Positions 52,464-62,041 of a stretch of DNA of 64,000 nt are shown piece by piece. The notes beneath the pieces were generated by a model that was given only the letters and a program-made list of their open reading frames with translations, had not been told where the DNA came from and did no database searches. The stretch covers positions 358,087 to 422,086 of the forward strand of contig CANLWS010000006.1 of NCBI GenBank assembly GCA_947494925.1, written 5' to 3'. Numbering within the stretch: position 1 is the first letter of the stretch; every line of letters begins with the position of its first letter. Origin of the DNA: an uncultured Alteromonadaceae bacterium (GTDB lineage Bacteria > Pseudomonadota > Gammaproteobacteria > Enterobacterales > Alteromonadaceae). Both the position numbers and the translations under genes were made by a program.

Positions 52464-53675
52464 CTAACCTCCAGACCTGGCAATGGCTGTTGCCGATTCA
52501 TCTGGTTTATCTTCTGGTGCTGGCGTGACATCTCCTGGAAGACGCACACTCATGCCATTGTAGGCATTGGGAATGGCACTTGACGCCACGAGCTCACCAC
52601 TTTCCAATCCACCGCTAATATACACATACTGCGCATCAGCGCGCTGCACCTGAACCTCTCTGATGCTTAATTTCCTGTCATCAGAAACGACTAGTACAGT
52701 GCCATCAAGACGTAGTAAATTTCGCGGCAAAACCACCATATTTTCACCACGGTTCCCAACGATTTCAGCTTGTACAAATCGGCCGAACTTTAGTTGTGTT
52801 CCTTGTGCCCCAGACTGCCTTAAATAAGGGTCTTTTACTTCAGCTACGGCATAAATAACGCGCCTTTGCGCATCCAGTACACCTTCACTTCTGACAAGTT
52901 TCCCTTGCCACTGAACATTCTTGCCGGCGACTCTGGCGGTCAAAGCGACATGGTTGTCTCCTTGTCCGTTTGAAGGTAGTTCAAGATAAGCAAGATCATG
53001 ATCGCTGAGAGGCATTCTGATATCAGCAACCTCGGTTGAATATACTGTGCCCAGTTGACTTCCCGTCGCAACAAACTGCCCAAGGTCAACATTTTTGGCT
53101 TTTACCAGGCCATCGTAGGGAGCGCGTATTGTGCTTCTTTCGAGATTGCGCTGTGCCCTCTCACGCTGTGCTTCCGCTGCGCGAACATTGGCCATTTCCT
53201 TAGCCAACTGAGGCTTTCTCAACCCCAACTCCGGAGCTACCGTATTATTAACCGAGCGCCATTCTTCTGCAGCAACCTTTCCACGAGCTTGCTCTTCTTC
53301 CAAGGCCGCTTGCGCTCTGGCCAGCTCCGCTTCAGCCGATTTTAAATCAGTGACGTAATCTGCTTGTTCAAGCTGAACCAACACATCCCCTTTTTTAAAC
53401 ATACCACCCGCGATAAACGCATCTGAAACGGATTCGACTTTACCACTGACCTGGGCACTTAGTACGGTTTCGACCCGTGGCATGACTGTGCCTTGTGATT
53501 TGACTACAAAGTTCAGGTCTTCAAGGGAGACAGGTTCTGCGCTGACAAGGAAAGCTTTTTCTTCAACCACTACTTTTTCTGGCGGCTTTTTAGACATAAC
53601 CATCACTGCAGCAAAGCCAACAGCAATTAATATTATACCCAAGGGTAAACCCGCTTTAATCAAACTACCTTTCAT
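52464..53675 (-). CDS. RND efflux periplasmic adaptor
   Basis: 403 residues. N-terminal membrane anchor (LPLGIILIAVGFAAVMVM, about 9-26), lipoyl halves VLSAQVSGKVESVSD and TIRAPYDGLVKAKNVDLG, a coiled-coil hairpin rich in A and E (about 115-170) and a C-terminal barrel. It lacks a lipobox and may be anchored by its N-terminal helix. It precedes and overlaps the pump, the normal gene order, unlike the pair at 26647. Confidence 0.93.
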   Translation of the reverse strand: MKGSLIKAGLPLGIILIAVGFAAVMVMSKKPPEKVVVEEKAFLVSAEPVSLEDLNFVVKSQGTVMPRVETVLSAQVSGKVESVSDAFIAGGMFKKGDVLVQLEQADYVTDLKSAEAELARAQAALEEEQARGKVAAEEWRSVNNTVAPELGLRKPQLAKEMANVRAAEAQRERAQRNLERSTIRAPYDGLVKAKNVDLGQFVATGSQLGTVYSTEVADIRMPLSDHDLAYLELPSNGQGDNHVALTARVAGKNVQWQGKLVRSEGVLDAQRRVIYAVAEVKDPYLRQSGAQGTQLKFGRFVQAEIVGNRGENMVVLPRNLLRLDGTVLVVSDDRKLSIREVQVQRADAQYVYISGGLESGELVASSAIPNAYNGMSVRLPGDVTPAPEDKPDESATAIARSGG

Positions 53676-54121
53676 TGATATTCCTGTCAGAAATTATTGT
53701 TATCCCAGCCTAAGTTTACAGGTAAGTTGCCCGAAAGGCTTAGGTGTTAATGTTAAATTTTGTTTCGTCAGTCAACCACACAAACTGCAACGAATTAACA
53801 CAATTGTCATACTTTGGGCCCAAAATTTGCTCTATTAGTTTAGTGATGGGTAAAAAACACGCCAGTAGCGTACAATAAGATGCTGTTGTCCCAGTATTAA
53901 CGTTTGATTCACTAAAAAAGTTCGTTTAATGACAATGAGTTGCATGAAAATAGAGCAAAACGCACCAATTAGAAGCACCAAAAATTGTAACTTACTTACG
54001 AATCCGTGGACATTTAAATGAATTTAATGTAATTTAATTACATTAATGACTCATTATTTATGCTTATTGCTGCTTAAATAAGCTATATACGTAATTTTAT
54101 TACTATTATGGAGGAGCACAA
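53676..54121. other. Intergenic region upstream of the CBM48 gene
   Basis: 446 bases, AT-rich, between a divergent RND operon and the CBM48 gene. The only structured element I see is the HexR-type palindrome at 54028-54042. A short open frame on the plus strand does not look coding. Confidence 0.6.
54028..54042. promoter_or_regulatory. Perfect HexR-type operator upstream of the CBM48 gene
   Basis: TGTAATTTAATTACA matches the HexR consensus exactly and is palindromic. The symmetry extends: TTAATGTAAT, TTA, ATTACATTAA gives 10-base perfect arms (54025-54047). It lies about 80 bases before the ATG at 54122. Binding is inferred. Confidence 0.8.
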
Positions 54122-54430
54122 ATGAGCTTCAAAAAACAATACCTTAAATCAAAACCTGTTTGCAAAGTCACCTTTAAATTGACTAAAGAAGAAGCACGCA
54201 ACGCTGAGCTTGTTCGCTTGGTTGGTGATTTTAACAATTGGGATACGTCCAGCGCGCCAATGAAAAAGTTAAAGAATGGTGATTTTACTTCCACCGTTAA
54301 TCTTGATGCCGATTCTGAATATGAATTCAGGTATCTGCTAAATGACAAAGAGTGGGAAAATGATTGGGCTGCTGATCAATATGTACCCTCAGACGTGTCT
54401 CTTGAGGATAATTCTGTTGTCAGAGTCTAG
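54122..54430 (+). CDS. Stand-alone CBM48/isoamylase N-terminal-like glycogen-binding protein
   Basis: 102-residue protein that is a single early-set domain. VCKVTFKLTKEEARNAELVR and LVGDFNNWDTSSAPMKKL are the CBM48/AMPK-beta type pattern, with the FNNWD tryptophan, and FRYLLNDKEWENDWAADQYV the second half. No catalytic domain, no signal peptide. Such proteins are found in marine gammaproteobacteria; their role in glycogen metabolism is assumed from the domain. GGAGGA precedes the ATG. A bidirectional terminator lies after it. A HexR-type site upstream ties it to sugar catabolism. Confidence 0.88.
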   Translation: MSFKKQYLKSKPVCKVTFKLTKEEARNAELVRLVGDFNNWDTSSAPMKKLKNGDFTSTVNLDADSEYEFRYLLNDKEWENDWAADQYVPSDVSLEDNSVVRV

Positions 54431-54460
54431 ATAACTTAGGTTAATTGAGACAAATCAGAA

Positions 54461-54485
54461 AACGCGGCATTTATGCCGCGTTTTT
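54461..54485. terminator. Bidirectional terminator
   Basis: AACGCGGCAT, loop TT, ATGCCGCGTTTTT between the convergent CBM48 and beta-galactosidase genes. Confidence 0.9.
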
Positions 54486-54489
54486 ACTG

Positions 54490-56445
54490 TTAAAAGTGCT
54501 TATAACTTACCGCAGGTAAAAGATGTCCCCGCCATTCAATCGGATGACTAGAGAAGTTCGTTAATAATGTCTGTTCTCCCCTTCGACTAATCCTTACACC
54601 AGTTGGCAGATCATCAAAGTATTCAATATTTTTACGCGATAGTTTTTCGTTTATCACTGCTTTTATTAGTGATTTACTTAACGCACCAATGGTTGTGGTA
54701 TTCCCTTTGCTGATCACTGCACTTTGCTGATCCAATGGGCCTTCTTTGTAACGCAATACGCTTTTTGCCGTGTCTACCTGATAACTTTCGCACCACAATC
54801 TAGCTTCGTGCTGCCTTTCACCTTGTCCTTCTATCAATTGGCTGATTGTAGGGCGTAGGGAATCAAAATTAAGCATTTTTGCACCGACAAGCGCCTCTAT
54901 TTTTTCAAATTGTCCAGTTTGAGCAACAAGACCGGATTCGTTTCTGAATGCTGTTCTCGGGCCTAATACAAGCTCAGTCTCTGACGGCAAGGCAAGTAAC
55001 TGATCCGCTATTTCTTCAGACATTAGTGTCAACGCCGGGGCCACAACAAGATCGTATTGTTTATCTTTTAACTGCCTGGGGTGAATGACGTCAACATCCA
55101 CACCACATTCCCTTAGTACTGAGTAAAACAGCATAAATTGATGCCAATAACTCAGATCCTGGTTGTGAGCTTGCTGATCATAAATCCATAAGCTTTCGTA
55201 GTCATGCAACACCGCAATTTTATTGTTTATGGTAGCCAGTTTGAATTCTTCCGAACAAAAGTCTGCAGCTTCTTTAAACCCACGGTCTTCAGTTCCATCC
55301 TGGCGTAGCAAACCAGAGTGCATAATTTCCTGTGCCATATGACATGCTCGCCACCTGAAATATACTACAGCGCTTGCCCCATGTGCCCACGCTTGTGCAG
55401 TCCATAGTTGTACTGCTCCTTTTGCAGGTAAAGGATTATATTGTGCCCAGTTAGCATGGCCACATTGTTGCTCCATCACCCAAAAATCTCGCCCGTTTTT
55501 CAAACCACGATAAAGGTCATGATTGAAGCTGACCAGATCAGGATGACCGGTGCGGGCAAAATCTGTTTTTGTTTGCTCTGATTCCCAGGTCGCAAAGAAT
55601 TCCAACATGCCAATTGGATAACTATCCCAGGCAACAAAATCCAAATTTTCTGCCAGACGATAAAGATCGCTTTCGGCGGAGAAAATAACAAAATTGTGAG
55701 TAATAAATTCTGCTGGTGAGTAGGTGCGCAGGATATCAATCTGCCGTTGCTGAAACTCTTCAATCATTGCAGAGCAAAACCGCTTGTAATCCAACACTTG
55801 CGAAGGGTTAGCCTGCCGAACAGCGGTTAAATTGGGAGGTGTTATCTGAGTCCAATCCGTGTAAGTCTGACTCCAGAATTCACAACCCCATGCTTGATTC
55901 AGTGCTTGCAGAGATTTATATTTTTCTTTTAACCAGGATGGGAATCGCTCTGCACTGGCACCGCCGAAAGACATGCCCGTTCCCTCATGCCCTAGCTCAT
56001 TATCTGTTTGCCAACCAATGACTGCGCTGTGACTAGCATATCGTTTGGCCATTAGGGTGACGATACGTGCACACTCATCCCGATACAGCTCACTAGCGTG
56101 ATCGTAGTGTCTGCGTGAGCCAAACTTTTTGACCTGATTGTTTTCATCGACCGGTAAAATTTCCGGGTACTTCTGAATTAACCAGGCTGGCGGTGTAGCT
56201 GTAGGCGTACCTAAAACAACATTTAGCCCTTCTTGCTGGTAAATTTCAATCGCCTCGTCTAACCACTGCCATTGGTATGTTCCCTCAATTGGTTCAATTT
56301 TGGCCCAGGAAAATTCAGCCAATCTGACAAAAGATAAACCAATACTTTTTTGTTTTTTCGCATGCATTCGCCAATCATTGGCAGATACATGCTCCGGGTA
56401 GTCACAGACCCCCAGATTGAGTGTTGATGAAGAATGATCGGACAT
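54490..56445 (-). CDS. GH42 beta-galactosidase
   Basis: 651 residues, cytoplasmic (no signal peptide). A GH42 TIM-barrel at about 1-370 has [19 protein letters not shown], acid/base E150 in GWQTDNELG and nucleophile E325 in [13 protein letters not shown]; the trimerisation domain ([10 protein letters not shown] onward) and C-terminal small domain follow. It should hydrolyse beta-galactosides such as galacto-oligosaccharides; which glycan is unknown. ATGs at 56487 and 56460 add residues without a better ribosome-binding site. No other sugar-degrading genes adjacent, so it seems a single insertion in this neighbourhood. Confidence 0.9.
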   Translation of the reverse strand: MSDHSSSTLNLGVCDYPEHVSANDWRMHAKKQKSIGLSFVRLAEFSWAKIEPIEGTYQWQWLDEAIEIYQQEGLNVVLGTPTATPPAWLIQKYPEILPVDENNQVKKFGSRRHYDHASELYRDECARIVTLMAKRYASHSAVIGWQTDNELGHEGTGMSFGGASAERFPSWLKEKYKSLQALNQAWGCEFWSQTYTDWTQITPPNLTAVRQANPSQVLDYKRFCSAMIEEFQQRQIDILRTYSPAEFITHNFVIFSAESDLYRLAENLDFVAWDSYPIGMLEFFATWESEQTKTDFARTGHPDLVSFNHDLYRGLKNGRDFWVMEQQCGHANWAQYNPLPAKGAVQLWTAQAWAHGASAVVYFRWRACHMAQEIMHSGLLRQDGTEDRGFKEAADFCSEEFKLATINNKIAVLHDYESLWIYDQQAHNQDLSYWHQFMLFYSVLRECGVDVDVIHPRQLKDKQYDLVVAPALTLMSEEIADQLLALPSETELVLGPRTAFRNESGLVAQTGQFEKIEALVGAKMLNFDSLRPTISQLIEGQGERQHEARLWCESYQVDTAKSVLRYKEGPLDQQSAVISKGNTTTIGALSKSLIKAVINEKLSRKNIEYFDDLPTGVRISRRGEQTLLTNFSSHPIEWRGHLLPAVSYKHF

Positions 56446-56760
56446 GCGACTTGGCCCCATTAAAATTAATTGCCGCAAAATAATCATATAATAGTACTAA
56501 CGCAAGCAAAATTCGTTGTGAGTTGGAAGAAGTCTTCTGCATGTTCTGGCAAAACCCTGGATATAGCGAAAATAGGCGTTTGTTGAACTGCCCCTAGTTA
56601 GCAAAATAATTTATTGTCGCAATTATTCAGTATTCGGCAAAAAGAAGGTTATTATTGATATGCAATTGCCGACTATGTTGCTTTGAATTTAGCCTCATTA
56701 AGGTCATGGCATTTTCCAACGTCCATGCAATCGAATAGCAGTAAGAAGGTAGTCAACGTT

Positions 56761-57561
56761 ATGCGAAAATTGGTAAAATGCCTTGCTCCAATCCTTTGGT
56801 TGACCACCTTTGCCAGTTTCGGAAAAAGTGATGCTGCTTTCGTTGTGGGTGCTCAGGACATTAACTATTTCCCACACTACAGCTTTAAAGAGCCGAAGGA
56901 TAAAGGTTATGCATGGGCTGTACTGGATGAGTTTGCAAAACATGAAGGGTTAGACTTTATTTATGTTGCCCTGCCGATTAAAAGACTTCAAAAAGAACTC
57001 ATAAAAGGTACTGTGGACTTTGCTTATCCAGACAATCCCAAATGGCAAAGCTCAGAAATCAATACAAAAACAAAGGCCTTTAGCGCTCCCATCACCAAAG
57101 CAATGGGAGGCACTATGGTTTTACCTGTGAATTTAGGCCGTGGTATTGAATATTTTCAGTTGTTAGGAGTACCACTCGGGTTTACCCCTATCATGTGGGA
57201 TCAATGGATAAGTCGGGGGAGTGTCAAAGTGGTAAGTGTTAAAGATGCGGATGCTGCGCTGCAAATGGTAAAAAGAGGTAGGGTTGATGGTGCTGACATT
57301 GAATACCATGTTGCTCGCCACTTACTAAGGCTTGCTGGCAATGAAAGGGCTTTAGTTCTTGACCCTTCCCTACCCTACGATATCGTCGACTTTCAATTAT
57401 CTACTATCAGGCACGCTGCTATCCTGAAAAAGTTAGACCTCTTCCTGAATTCTAACCAGGCCAGGTTCGAGGTGTTGAAAGCGCGCTACAATCTTGTTGC
57501 ACCGGCGCAAATACTCTCCACGAAAAACGCACAGATTGAGCAAACCGAAAAGGTGAATTAG
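56761..57561 (+). CDS. Periplasmic amino-acid-type substrate-binding protein
   Basis: 266 residues. Signal peptide (about 1-27, ending KSDAAF). The rest follows the SBP_bac_3 fold: VVGAQDINYFPHYSF, GYAWAVLDEFAKHEG, IKGTVDFAYPDNPKWQ, and the second lobe with VKVVSVKDADAALQMVKRGRVDGADIE. Whether it serves a transporter or acts as an orphan sensor-like domain is unclear, because no permease or ATPase gene is near. An upstream frame from 56683 is less likely; ATG 56761 starts the signal peptide. Confidence 0.8.
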   Translation: MRKLVKCLAPILWLTTFASFGKSDAAFVVGAQDINYFPHYSFKEPKDKGYAWAVLDEFAKHEGLDFIYVALPIKRLQKELIKGTVDFAYPDNPKWQSSEINTKTKAFSAPITKAMGGTMVLPVNLGRGIEYFQLLGVPLGFTPIMWDQWISRGSVKVVSVKDADAALQMVKRGRVDGADIEYHVARHLLRLAGNERALVLDPSLPYDIVDFQLSTIRHAAILKKLDLFLNSNQARFEVLKARYNLVAPAQILSTKNAQIEQTEKVN

Positions 57562-57616
57562 AGAAGTTGGAATTGGGCTAACGGGTTGGATGGTAAGGAT
57601 TCAGTAAGAAACAGGA

Positions 57617-57646
57617 AAACGTCACTCCCTGAAAAGGAAGTGACGT
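57617..57646 (-). terminator. Hairpin terminator after etfA
   Basis: On the minus strand ACGTCACT-T-CCT, loop TTTC, AGG-G-AGTGACGT and a short T run, 8 bases past the etfA stop. Weak but the stem is long; on the plus strand it has no T run. Confidence 0.65.
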
Positions 57647-57653
57647 ACAGATA

Positions 57654-58580
57654 TTAAAGTGCGCTTTCTAATTCAGGCAACACGTCAAACAAGTCTCCCA
57701 CCAATCCATAGTCTGCGACCTGGAATATTGGAGCTTCTTCATCTTTGTTGATTGCCACAATGACCTTGGAATCTTTCATTCCTGCCAAATGTTGAATCGC
57801 GCCTGATATACCTACTGCGATATATAACTGTGGTGCTACGATTTTACCCGTTTGACCAACTTGCATGTCATTGGGTACAAATCCGGCATCCACTGCGGCA
57901 CGTGATGCGCCAATAGCAGCGCCCAGCTTATCGGCGATACCATCAAGCAGTTTGAAATTATCACCATTTTGCATACCACGACCACCTGAGATAATAACTT
58001 CAGCAGCAGTTAATTCAGGACGTTCAGATACCGTTAGCTCGGCATCTACGAAACTGGATTTCTCGGAAGCCTTAACCACATCTAAAGCTTCAACAGCAGC
58101 AGTGTTACCTTCAGCCGCAGCATCAAACGCAGCGGTACGAACGGTAACGACTTTGATCACATCTTCACTTTGTACAGTTGCAATTGCATTACCTGCATAA
58201 ATCGGACGAACAAAGGTATCAGCAGATACGACATCGATGATGTCAGAAATCTGTGCTACATCAAGTAAGGCAGCTACGCGAGGCATAAAGTTTTTACCGG
58301 TGGTAGTAGCGGCAGCCAACACGTGGCTGTAATCTTTGCCCAATTCAGTCACCAAATCAGCGGTATTTTCTGCCAGTTGGTGGGCATAAACAGCATTGTC
58401 AGCGAGCAATACTTTGCTGACGCCTTCAATTGCTGCCGCACTTTGAGCGACTTCAGCGCAGTTTTCACCCGCAACTAATAAGTGGATGTCACCACCCATT
58501 TTGCTGGCAGCATTTACCAGCTTGTGAGTTTCCGTTTTAAGGTGCTGATTATCATGTTCTGCAAATACTAAAATAGCCAT
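57654..58580 (-). CDS. etfA: Electron transfer flavoprotein alpha subunit
   Basis: 308 residues. The N-terminal domain starts [15 protein letters not shown]. The FAD-binding C-terminal domain has SGGRGMQNGDNF, GASRAAVDAGFVPNDMQVGQ, GKIVAPQLYIAVGISGAIQH and FQVADYGLVGDLFDVLPEL. With EtfB it carries electrons from acyl-CoA dehydrogenases to ETF-QO. Its ATG overlaps the etfB TAA by 1 base (TAATG). Small hydrophobic residue at the position of FAD ribityl contact is normal. Confidence 0.97.
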   Translation of the reverse strand: MAILVFAEHDNQHLKTETHKLVNAASKMGGDIHLLVAGENCAEVAQSAAAIEGVSKVLLADNAVYAHQLAENTADLVTELGKDYSHVLAAATTTGKNFMPRVAALLDVAQISDIIDVVSADTFVRPIYAGNAIATVQSEDVIKVVTVRTAAFDAAAEGNTAAVEALDVVKASEKSSFVDAELTVSERPELTAAEVIISGGRGMQNGDNFKLLDGIADKLGAAIGASRAAVDAGFVPNDMQVGQTGKIVAPQLYIAVGISGAIQHLAGMKDSKVIVAINKDEEAPIFQVADYGLVGDLFDVLPELESAL

Positions 58581-59329
58581 TAGATCACCTTCGCTTCTGT
58601 CTTTAATTTTTCAACCAACTCGGCTACATCTGCAACCTTGATCCCACCTTGTCTTTGCGCTGGCGGCTCAACCTTCACTATCTTAACCTTAGAAGAAAGC
58701 TCAACACCCATTTCTGCAGCACTCTTCACATCCAGTGGCTTGCGCTTCGCTTTCATGATGTTAGGCAAAGAAGCATAACGGGGTTCATTCAGGCGTAAAT
58801 CTGTCGTAACAACTGCGGGCAAATCAAGTTTGACAGTTTGTAAACCGCCATCAATTTCACGGGTAACCGAAACTTTACCTTCATCAATAACAACTTCTGA
58901 TGCGAAAGTGCCTTGCGGCATACCGGTCAAAGCAGCAAGCATCTGGCCAGTCTGATTATTGTCAGAATCAATGGACTGCTTACCTAAAATAACCAATTCA
59001 GGTGATTCTTCTTCGACAACTTTTTGCAACAATTTGGCGATTTGTAAAGAGTCCAACGACTCGCTTGTATCTATTTGAATTCCGCGATCGGCACCAAGTG
59101 CAAGGGCTGTTCTGATCTGCTCTTGGCAGGCTTTATCGCCTACAGAAACGACAACCACTTCAGTTGCCGTCCCTTTTTCTTTGAGTCTGACTGCTTCTTC
59201 AACAGCAATTTCGCAAAATGGATTAATAGACATTTTGGTATTAGCCAGATCAACTCCAGTGTTATCTGCTTTAACTCTTACTTTTACATTGTAATCAATG
59301 GCACGTTTAACCGGCACTAGTACTTTCAT
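58580..59329 (-). CDS. etfB: Electron transfer flavoprotein beta subunit
   Basis: 249 residues beginning [17 protein letters not shown], the standard EtfB start; an in-frame ATG at 59431 would add 34 residues that have no family counterpart and contain the leader palindromes. AMP-binding stretch and [40 protein letters not shown] and [15 protein letters not shown] (recognition region) are seen. Overlaps etfA, so the two are coupled. Confidence 0.97.
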   Translation of the reverse strand: MKVLVPVKRAIDYNVKVRVKADNTGVDLANTKMSINPFCEIAVEEAVRLKEKGTATEVVVVSVGDKACQEQIRTALALGADRGIQIDTSESLDSLQIAKLLQKVVEEESPELVILGKQSIDSDNNQTGQMLAALTGMPQGTFASEVVIDEGKVSVTREIDGGLQTVKLDLPAVVTTDLRLNEPRYASLPNIMKAKRKPLDVKSAAEMGVELSSKVKIVKVEPPAQRQGGIKVADVAELVEKLKTEAKVI

Positions 59330-59368
59330 TTTCACCTCAGACGGTAGGCGTTTTACTGATATTGGACA

Positions 59369-59382
59369 CGGCAATATTGCCG
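59369..59382. promoter_or_regulatory. Perfect palindrome in the etfB leader
   Basis: CGGCAATATTGCCG is a perfect 14-base palindrome, about 40 bases before the etfB ATG. In RNA it could also form a hairpin. Candidate operator; regulator unknown. Confidence 0.45.
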
Positions 59383-59414
59383 CATCCCTGTAGGGTGGCG
59401 TAAATTTACTTTCT

Positions 59415-59432
59415 GTTGACGTGAGCGTCAAC
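59415..59432. promoter_or_regulatory. Inverted repeat upstream of etfBA
   Basis: GTTGACG-TGAG-CGTCAAC has perfect 7-base arms and 4 bases between. The spacing and the GACG/CGTC arms resemble MerR-type operators such as those reported for the branched-chain catabolism regulator LiuR, but I cannot confirm that consensus here. Confidence 0.5.
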
Positions 59433-59788
59433 CAACACTACCCTTCTGCGCTACGTTATTTTACATACTTTTGACAAATGACATCGGTTCAGCGCTAAAT
59501 AAAAAATGTTGTCGGGGCGACCTATAATGTAACGACCCAGTTACGATCTGATTTTAAGCTGGAAATCGAAAAACGATATTTTTGTCATTTAAAACAAACG
59601 TTTGGATTATAACTGTTCAAAATAAAAACAGCGTATACGAAATCAAATTAGTGGTTATAAACAAAGATGATTGTTAATCACCGATAGTTTGAGTGATGAT
59701 TTAGTGTACATGTATATGAACAATATATAGTTTCGAACAATAATTATTTCTTTATCTGATAGTTAACTATAAAAGCGAGGAGAATCCT

Positions 59789-61441
59789 GTGGAACGTGAA
59801 TCGATGGAGTTTGATGTAGTCATTGTCGGTGCAGGGCCAGCTGGACTCTCAACTGCGTGCAAATTAATGCAGTTGGCACAAGAAAACGAACAAGAGCTAA
59901 TGGTGTGTGTCGTTGAGAAAGGCTCTGAAGTGGGTGCGCATATTTTGTCAGGCGCCGTGTTTGATCCAAAAGCATTGAATGAGCTCTTTCCTGACTGGGC
60001 TGAAAAAGGTGCTCCTCTCAATACACCTGTCACTGATGATCATATTTATTTGCTAAAAGACGAAAACAAAGCAACTAAATTACCAAACTTTGCCACACCA
60101 AAGACCATGCATAATAAAGGCAATTATATTGTCAGTATGGGAAATGTTTGCCGATGGTTGGCTGAACAGGCGGAACAACTTGGCGTTGAAGTGTTTCCGG
60201 GTTTTGCAGCATCGGAAATCCTTTACAATGAAGACGGCAGTGTTGGTGGTGTGATAACTGGTGACATGGGTATCAGTGAAAAAGGCGAACAAAAAGATTC
60301 CTACATGCCAGGCATGGAATTAAAAGCCAAATATACGGTTTTTGCTGAAGGGTGCCGAGGCCATCTTGGCAAGCAGCTTATCAATCAATTTAAATTGGAT
60401 GAAGGCAAATCCCCGCAGCATTATGGTATTGGATTCAAAGAAATCTGGGACATCGCCCCTGCAAAACACCAGGAAGGTCTGGTTGTGCACACTGGGGGCT
60501 GGCCATTGTCAGATGCGGTAGGTGGCAGCTACTTGTATCATGCGGAAAACAATCAGGTCTTAGTTGGTATAATTATCGACCTCAACTACCCAAATCCACA
60601 TATGAGTCCTTTTGATGAATTTCAACGCCTGAAACACCATCCAGTAATGAAGCAATACCTGGAAGGTGGTAAGCGGGTATCATACGGCGCAAGGGCGATA
60701 GCAAAAGGCGGATTCAACTCTCTACCTAAAATGACCTTCCCAGGCGGAGTGTTGGTAGGTTGCGATGCAGGTACACTTAATTACGCAAAAATCAAAGGCA
60801 ACCATACGGCGATGAAATCCGGTTTGCTGGCAGCTGAGTCTATTTTTGAGGTGCTGAAGGATGCGGAACATACTGGTGGACAAGATCTGACCGCTTATAC
60901 CGAAGCCTTCAAGCAATCCTGGTTATACGATGAGCTGTATCGGTCTAGAAATTTTGGTCCGGCAATGCACAAATTCGGAACCTTCTTTGGCGGTGCTTTC
61001 AATACACTTGAGCAGAACATTTTCGGTGGCAACATGTTTGTTAACCTGAAAGATGATCATAAAGATCATGAACAACTCGGTTTAGCTTCTGAGCACGAAA
61101 CTATTGAATACCCAAAGCCGGATGGACAACTTAGCTTTGATAAACTTTCTTCAGTATTTCTTTCCAATACTAATCATGAAGAAGACCAACCTTGTCATTT
61201 ACAATTAATCGATACCAGTGTGCCAATTCAAATTAATCTGGCTAAATATGATGAACCCGCTCAGCGGTATTGTCCGGCAGGTGTGTATGAAATTGTAGAC
61301 ACTGATGAAGGTGAAAAACGGCTGCAAATCAATGCGCAAAACTGTGTTCATTGCAAAACCTGCGATATTAAAGATCCGACCCAAAATATTAATTGGGTGG
61401 TGCCAGAAGGCGCAGGTGGGCCTAATTATCCTAATATGTAA
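59789..61441 (+). CDS. etfD: Electron transfer flavoprotein-ubiquinone oxidoreductase
   Basis: 550-residue ETF-QO. FAD-binding DVVIVGAGPAGLSTACKLMQ near the N-terminus, a membrane-associated middle part (GGFNSLPKMTFPGGVLVGCDAG is the conserved flavin loop) and a C-terminal [4Fe-4S] domain with CPAGVYE and NCVHCKTCDIKDP followed by EGAGGPNY. It takes electrons from EtfAB to the ubiquinone pool. The start is GTG at 59789 because GAGGAG lies just upstream; ATG 59804 would remove five residues. Divergent from etfBA. A strong terminator follows. Confidence 0.96.
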   Translation: MERESMEFDVVIVGAGPAGLSTACKLMQLAQENEQELMVCVVEKGSEVGAHILSGAVFDPKALNELFPDWAEKGAPLNTPVTDDHIYLLKDENKATKLPNFATPKTMHNKGNYIVSMGNVCRWLAEQAEQLGVEVFPGFAASEILYNEDGSVGGVITGDMGISEKGEQKDSYMPGMELKAKYTVFAEGCRGHLGKQLINQFKLDEGKSPQHYGIGFKEIWDIAPAKHQEGLVVHTGGWPLSDAVGGSYLYHAENNQVLVGIIIDLNYPNPHMSPFDEFQRLKHHPVMKQYLEGGKRVSYGARAIAKGGFNSLPKMTFPGGVLVGCDAGTLNYAKIKGNHTAMKSGLLAAESIFEVLKDAEHTGGQDLTAYTEAFKQSWLYDELYRSRNFGPAMHKFGTFFGGAFNTLEQNIFGGNMFVNLKDDHKDHEQLGLASEHETIEYPKPDGQLSFDKLSSVFLSNTNHEEDQPCHLQLIDTSVPIQINLAKYDEPAQRYCPAGVYEIVDTDEGEKRLQINAQNCVHCKTCDIKDPTQNINWVVPEGAGGPNYPNM

Positions 61442-61454
61442 TGATAATATAAAT

Positions 61455-61483
61455 TAAAAAAGCGAGATTTATCTCGCTTTTTT
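61455..61483 (+). terminator. Terminator after ETF-QO
   Basis: AAAAAAGCGAGA, loop TTTA, TCTCGCTTTTTT; perfect stem, 13 bases after the stop. Confidence 0.92.
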
Positions 61484-61549
61484 GTTGCCATCAATATTAA
61501 TAAGATTATATTGGCACGATTAACTTGAATATTTTTTACGGGATAAATA

Positions 61550-61951
61550 ATGAGTGAATTTTTAAAAACATTGACTCATGGACGAAAATTGCAAGGGGCT
61601 GTAAAGGAATTGTCTACCGAGGAGCTGGAATCGGTTCAGGAAAAACTGGCGAACATAATTGAAAACCGCAAAGTTAAAGAGGCTGAGCAGCTTAAAGAAG
61701 TGCAGGAAAAACAAGCCAAAATTGAAGAAATTCGTAAACAACTAGAAGCTGCAGGTCTTGATGTGGAAGACTTGCAAGCAGATGGCGGCGTTAAAAAATC
61801 CAAACGTAGCGGTCAAAAACGTCCGGTCAAATATATTCTTAAGGATAAAGAAGGTAATGAACATCCTTGGACCGGAATTGGTCGAATGCCAAAAGTATTT
61901 TCTCAAGCATTGGCCAATGGCAAAACTCTTGATAAATTCAAAGTAAAATAA
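61550..61951 (+). CDS. H-NS-family nucleoid-associated protein
   Basis: 133 residues. N-terminal coiled coil for oligomerisation (about 20-70, KLANIIENRKVKEAEQLKEV), a basic linker with KKSKRSGQKRPVKY, and the C-terminal DNA-binding domain DKEGNEHPWTGIGRMPKVF. The last domain matches the H-NS core but the usual QGR loop reads IGR. Such proteins silence AT-rich transferred DNA. It is monocistronic with GGGATAAATA before the ATG. Whether it is H-NS itself or a StpA/Hha-type paralogue cannot be told from one copy. Confidence 0.88.
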   Translation: MSEFLKTLTHGRKLQGAVKELSTEELESVQEKLANIIENRKVKEAEQLKEVQEKQAKIEEIRKQLEAAGLDVEDLQADGGVKKSKRSGQKRPVKYILKDKEGNEHPWTGIGRMPKVFSQALANGKTLDKFKVK

Positions 61952-62041
61952 TACAAATCAGAGTGCTGATTTAAATACAACTGGCCGGTAATTTGTTCAG
62001 ATATAATTAATTACTGCCAGTTTTAAATTGGTTAAGGAAAT

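Larger units (their letters stand above)
59330..59788. other. Divergent etfBA / ETF-QO intergenic region
   Basis: 459 bases holding both promoters. I see three palindromes: CGGCAATATTGCCG (59369), GTTGACG-TGAG-CGTCAAC (59415) and CAAACGTTTG (59595-59604). No open frame of note. Confidence 0.55.

Noticed and set aside
54490..57561. A sugar-use operon around the GH42 enzyme
   Set aside because: The CBM48, GH42 and binding-protein genes are transcribed separately with terminators between, and there is no transporter or sugar kinase.
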